Position numbers and translations under genes: made by a program. The notes below the pieces were generated by a model that was not told where the DNA came from, made no database searches, and saw only the letters and a program-made list of their open reading frames with translations. DNA of 64,000 bases from Humulus lupulus. Lineage: Eukaryota; Streptophyta; Magnoliopsida; Rosales; Cannabaceae. The stretch lies in assembly GCF_963169125.1 (NCBI RefSeq), contig NC_084793.1, positions 43,271,578 through 43,335,577 of the forward strand, written 5' to 3'. Below are positions 60,269-64,000 of this stretch, piece by piece (position 1 is the first letter of the stretch; each line of letters opens with the position of its first letter).

Positions 60269-61194
60269 TGTTGGGGGTTTTTTGCCCTAATTAACACCCA
60301 ATTTCTTTGTAATCTCATTTAATTATCAATACAAGAATAGGAATCATTTTTTGACTTGGTCAATCACTTTGCTCACATGTTTTATTTTCATGATTATTTG
60401 TTTAATATAAACTTCTATTAAATCCCGAGCATATAAATAATCATATTTATAGTGACGTAATCACAGTTGAATATAAATATGATTATATGTTCAAAATAAG
60501 TTAGTCCTAAGATTAGGCAGTCACAAGATTTACACTGACTTGCCAATCTACGATATGATCTTCTTACACATGTAGTGTTATGTTCTTTCCAGAACATTAG
60601 TAAAGTAGATAAGATTGGATGTATTTATTACATCGGACCGGACCGATATTGACAGTTGATAGGATAAGTAAACATACCATTATTATCTATTCTAGTCATA
60701 TCATATAGTTAACCATAGGTCAATTCAATCTCAATTCTGAGTGGTTAGTATTCTAGCCGATTGTATTATTTGAGTTCTTTGACTTGTTCGTTACCAGCTT
60801 ACCCTACGAACTAGCCCATACTTACATCTTGGGAACTCGGTAGTGTAATTGAGTGGGAGGGTTAATCATAGATATGAACATCTATAGCTTCTGATGAAGA
60901 AGCAAACCGACGGTTTCCTTTTAGTTTGGTTCAAGGTGCTAGATGATAGAGATCTCATTTCAGTAATTAATATTTGTTTACTGAAATATCATTTGTAAGG
61001 AACTAAGTGTTTTAAGGATAAAATACAATGAGGGGTAAAACGCTATTTTAGTCCCATCTCATTGCAGATCGTCTATAGAGGATTGAGTGATAATTATGGT
61101 TGTAACAAGGGATAATTAATAGCGTATTTAGATTTGTTATAGAGCGTTCTATGAATTCAAGAGTGCAATTTCGAGTCTTTAGTGGAGTCACGAG
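60269..61194 (+). repeat. D: 3' LTR, cut by F
   Basis: TGTTGGGGGTTTTTTGCCC onward, matching 20,406-21,325 of the 5' LTR with scattered differences. Interrupted after GTCACGAG by element F. The rest lies outside the window. Confidence 0.88.
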
Positions 61195-61592
61195 TGTTGA
61201 CTTGTGAAATTGGCCAATAGTCGTATGTATAGTATACGACACCTTTTAAACGAAATAAATATAATATACGACAGAGTACAAATACCTTAAACAAACACAT
61301 AGAAATTTTTTAGTGGTTCAGCCCTGTTCTAATGAACAGCAATAACCTAATCCACTTAGTTTTTAGTATTGAATCACTCAATAGACAATTACACTGATGA
61401 ACATAAGTATTCACTTGTTACTAATTTGTCCGGAGTTTCTCCCAAAATATTTGCCTGATCCCCTTCAATGAAGCCCTGGGTCCTTTATTTATAGTACCCA
61501 GGGGCTGTTACATGTCAGTAATACTGGGATCGTGGTTTGGTATACGATCATTAGGAATGGAGATATGTGTCCACCTTCCCATGATTATGAGA

Positions 61593-61970
61593 TCATGCAG
61601 AGAATGGACTCTTGGTCTGTTTGCCTTCTAGACAAGATTCACAAATAGGTAATTCACCTAAGGTGAGTTCCCTCAAAGGTCCATCCTTTGTAAGTCTTTG
61701 AATTCTATCATAGCCAATGTGACCTAGTCTCAAATGCCATAAATACGTCATGTTTTTGTTCTCGGTCTTTTGCAAGCATTTAACACTTATGTGACCAAGC
61801 CTCCTATGCCATAGGATTTCCTTGTGATCTTCTGGTGCCTCAACTAAAGTGTTGCTGCCAGTTACTATTTTACCATTTAGGTAGTATAGAGAGTCTTTCT
61901 TAATTCCCTTAAGAACTACCATTGAACCTCTACAAATCTTCACTACAACATTTTTTTACCAGAGTGTGAG
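61593..61970 (-). pseudogene. Chimeric copia pre-integrase fragment inside the LTR of F
   Basis: An open minus-strand frame (61,593-61,943) with two pre-integrase histidine/cysteine motifs in a row. The first (HKEILWHRRLGHISVKCL) is from one copia family, preceded by GSMVVLKGIKKDSLYYL. The second (YLWHLRLGHIGYDRIQRL to ESCLEGKQTKSPFSA) closely matches element D at 57,538-57,713. A normal element has one such motif. The junction is at about 61,766. Confidence 0.7.
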
Positions 61971-62587
61971 TTTTACCCAATGAAGTTTCTTTGGGAGTGT
62001 AGGCTGACCACCCTATGGGGGATAGGGTGGGCCGACCACCCCGAGGGGTTCTTGGGCATGCTTGGGCTGATCACCCCTTGGGGGTTTTGGCTTGGTAGAC
62101 TTCTCTATAGGTCCTGGACCTATCTTTTTTGCTCATCAGTCTTTTTTCAATACTTCATCGTTTTCCCCTGATTTGTGATGACACGTGCCGCTTTCTCATT
62201 CGCCACGTCATCTCTGGATTTTAGAGGGATAATATTTTCCCCTCAAGTTTATTGTAATGTGTTCAAGATTACGGTAAACTTGATCTGGCCCGAGAAATAT
62301 ATCGTAGTAGTACTTTAACAGCAAAGTCCCTCAGGACATTACGTAGTACTTTTATTAACTATTGATCTCAAGGATAATTGTAATTCCTAAAAATAATTTT
62401 TCAAGGAAATTTGAAGTCCTAAAAATATAATATATTTTTCAAGGATATTAATTCCTAAAAATACAAAATATTTTTCAAGGAATTTGAATTCCTAAAAATA
62501 TAAGATATTTTTTGAGGAATTTGAATTTTTAACCATACTAGATATTTTTCAAGGATTTTGAATTCCTAAAAATATGGTTACCTTGAG

Positions 62588-62700
62588 AGGCTATAAGTAG
62601 GGCCTCATTCATCAGACTCTTGACCCATGCGCCTCCTTCAGGAAGTTCTGAGCCGTGGAATTCTCCAATTCTTCATCAATTTTGTGTATGTCCTCTCTGG
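62588..62700 (+). promoter_or_regulatory. TATA box and first exon of a transcription unit in F
   Basis: CTATAAGTAGGG at 62,590 is followed by a pyrimidine-rich leader and a good donor at 62,699 (CTCTCTG|GTAAGT). A short ATG frame (ATGTCCTCTCTG) lies just before it. Confidence 0.4.
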
Positions 62701-63716
62701 TAAGTATTCTTTCCCAATTTTTATGTTTTTGATGAATCTGTCTGAATGTCCTTGTTTTGTTTTATTTTGATCCAAAATAATTGACTTGTTTGAATCAAAG
62801 ACTGTTCTTTAATAAAAAATTGGCTTGTTCCTTGCCCCCTTTTGCGTGATGCTTAGGGTTTAGATCCCTATAGGCTGACCCTTTAGATTCATTAGCCTGG
62901 GAAATTTCTAGGCTTAGGAAATTAGGATTGGGCGATTTCTAGGGTTCCCCATCTAGCCATAGGCAATTTCCAGGTCTTCAAATTCCCTCATAGGCCGACC
63001 ATCCTAGGTTTTCCTTAGTCTGTGCGATTTCCAGGCTTAGGGGATTAGGGTTTAAGCCGACTACCCCTAGGTTTTCTTACCTGGAGATTTCCAGGCTTAT
63101 GTGCCCTATGATTGGCGATTTATTGGGTTTCACAACCTAGGAATAAGCAATTTCCAGGGATGTAAATTCCCTCATGGGCCTACCACCCCTAGGGTTTCCA
63201 TCATGGGTCGACCACCCCTAGGGTTTCCATCATGGGCCGACCACCACACTCCCTAGGCGATTTCCAGGGATCTAGGGTCTAGGGTGGTCGGCCTAATCAT
63301 AGGCCGACCACCTGGGACAAAATTTCTCCTCTTTTATTGATCTCTTTAGGGTCTTCCTTGTACTATACAATTTATTGGAGACTTGAACCTTAGTCTTATG
63401 GCATTTTTCTGAGGTTTGCATCCTTGGGGTGGTCGGCCTACGGCGGTAAGCCGGCCACCTATGCCCTTAATTTCACGTTTTGAAAGCTTAAGGCCTAGGT
63501 TAAACCTTCTTTGTGACTTCAATTGATTTTTCCAAGACTAGGGGAGTCCTATGGTGATCCACCTGAGCTTAGTCTCACTAGGCCGATCCCCTGTATAGAT
63601 TTTTCCCTGATTTCTTCATTATTGCTCCTTAGTTAATGGATATGCCCCCAGCTATTGGCTTCATTATGTTCACTTACTAACTTTACTCTTTATTTTTCCT
63701 TTGTTTCAAACGTCAG
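62701..63716 (+). other. Probable intron of F with a repeated word (GGCCGACCACCCC)
   Basis: Non-coding stretch ending in a pyrimidine tract and CGTCAG at 63,716. The word GGCCGACCACCCC and its complement recur about eight times here (62,872-63,440) and three times at 62,000-62,080. A second word, GCGATTTCCAGG, recurs about seven times between them. Confidence 0.5.
63283..63312. repeat. Perfect 12-bp inverted repeat with 6-base loop
   Basis: GGTGGTCGGCCT, AATCAT, AGGCCGACCACC: one copy of the repeated word on each strand, able to form a GC-rich hairpin. Confidence 0.9.
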
Positions 63717-63980
63717 ATAAGTCTGTAAGCAAGCGTACTCCCCAGGAGTTCTTGGAAATGGTGAAAAGGATTTTGCCTCGCTCCACTTTATATTTGTTCA
63801 GTGAGGAAGACTTCTTGAAAAGGTATAGCCCAATGGCGAGACTAAAAGAGAAAACTTAGAAACCTTCCAAAGATGACCCTCATATTGCCAGGAACATCAC
63901 TCAGGGCTCTTCGCCTGGCTCTTCTCAGATCTTTTCTCAGCATAGTACTCCCAGTGGCTCTCAAGGCACATATTAGCGAA
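63717..63980 (+). pseudogene. Start of an unidentified protein frame in F
   Basis: After the acceptor at 63,716, a frame reads KSVSKRTPQEFLEMVKRIL ... LFSEEDFLKRYSPMARLKEK, then TAG at 63,856, then a Ser/Gln-rich stretch and a second TAG near 63,973. A strict GT-AG join to the upstream ATG does not keep this frame open, so either the splice site or the start differs from my model. By position it could be the antisense gene of a Tat element, but I see no clear similarity to the one in A. Confidence 0.35.
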
Positions 63981-64000
63981 GTCATTCTTCTCAGCATAAT

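Larger units (their letters stand above)
61195..64000 (-). mobile_element. F: probable Tat-lineage gypsy element (minus strand), 3' LTR and antisense-gene region, cut by the window end
   Basis: Starts TGTTGACTTGTG inside D's 3' LTR. GTGGTTCAGCCC...CCTAATCCACTTAG at 61,312-61,362 parallels the reverse of LTR A (GTGGTTCAGCAGTTAAATCTG). A likely polypurine tract on the minus strand (CTTGAGGGGAAAATA, 62,232-62,246) marks the other LTR edge near 62,231. To its right is a plus-strand transcription unit placed as the antisense gene is in A. The family assignment is inference. Confidence 0.5.

Overview
The window is nuclear DNA of a flowering plant, probably a eudicot: two intron-bearing plant genes sit at the left end and about 51 kb of nested LTR retrotransposons fills the rest. 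I cannot name the species from sequence alone.

Left 13 kb. The 5' end of a decayed Ty1/copia element (1-4037, minus strand, own LTR at 3526-4037) is followed by two genes that converge: a three-exon gene for a small plastid-type membrane protein (4379-5579, +) and a two-exon gene for splicing factor PRP18 (6470-8913, -). From about 9.04 to 12.84 kb the DNA is AT-rich, with a roughly 900-base purine-only tract flanked by two clusters of a degenerate palindromic word (GTAACCGGTTAC).

Right 51 kb. Target-site duplications (TSDs) and matching ends resolve most of this into elements inserted inside one another. My names: D' (copia LTR, minus) holds solo LTRs A2 and C2 and is broken at 18,665 by H. 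H is broken by copia element D (5' LTR from 20,406, 3' LTR from 60,269). D holds solo LTR G, solo LTR E (TSD CCTTT), solo LTR C1 (TSD CCAAG) and, in its 3' LTR, element F. E holds B, a Tekay-like Ty3/gypsy element with 3.7 kb LTRs (TSD ATTTA). The 5' LTR of B holds A, a Tat-lineage Ty3/gypsy element (TSD TTAAG).

On top of this nest, 41,062-56,363 has been inverted. One breakpoint lies in the 3' LTR of A and the other in solo LTR C1. Flipping this segment back restores both LTRs, joins gag to pol in D, and brings together the two TSD copies of A, B, C1 and E. Parts of these elements therefore appear in the window in swapped order and strand.

Points of most interest: (1) the inversion; (2) an apparently intact, spliced, antisense gene of 889 codons inside A, with its own TATA box; (3) the single gag-pol frame of A, broken only by four TAG codons; (4) a 184-codon ORF of unknown function between the primer site and gag of B; (5) a short sequence module shared by five otherwise different LTRs; (6) a chimeric copia fragment caught in the LTR of F. 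Products of the retroelements act in the usual cycle (gag particle, protease, reverse transcriptase/RNase H, integrase). Only the two left-hand genes look like ordinary host genes.
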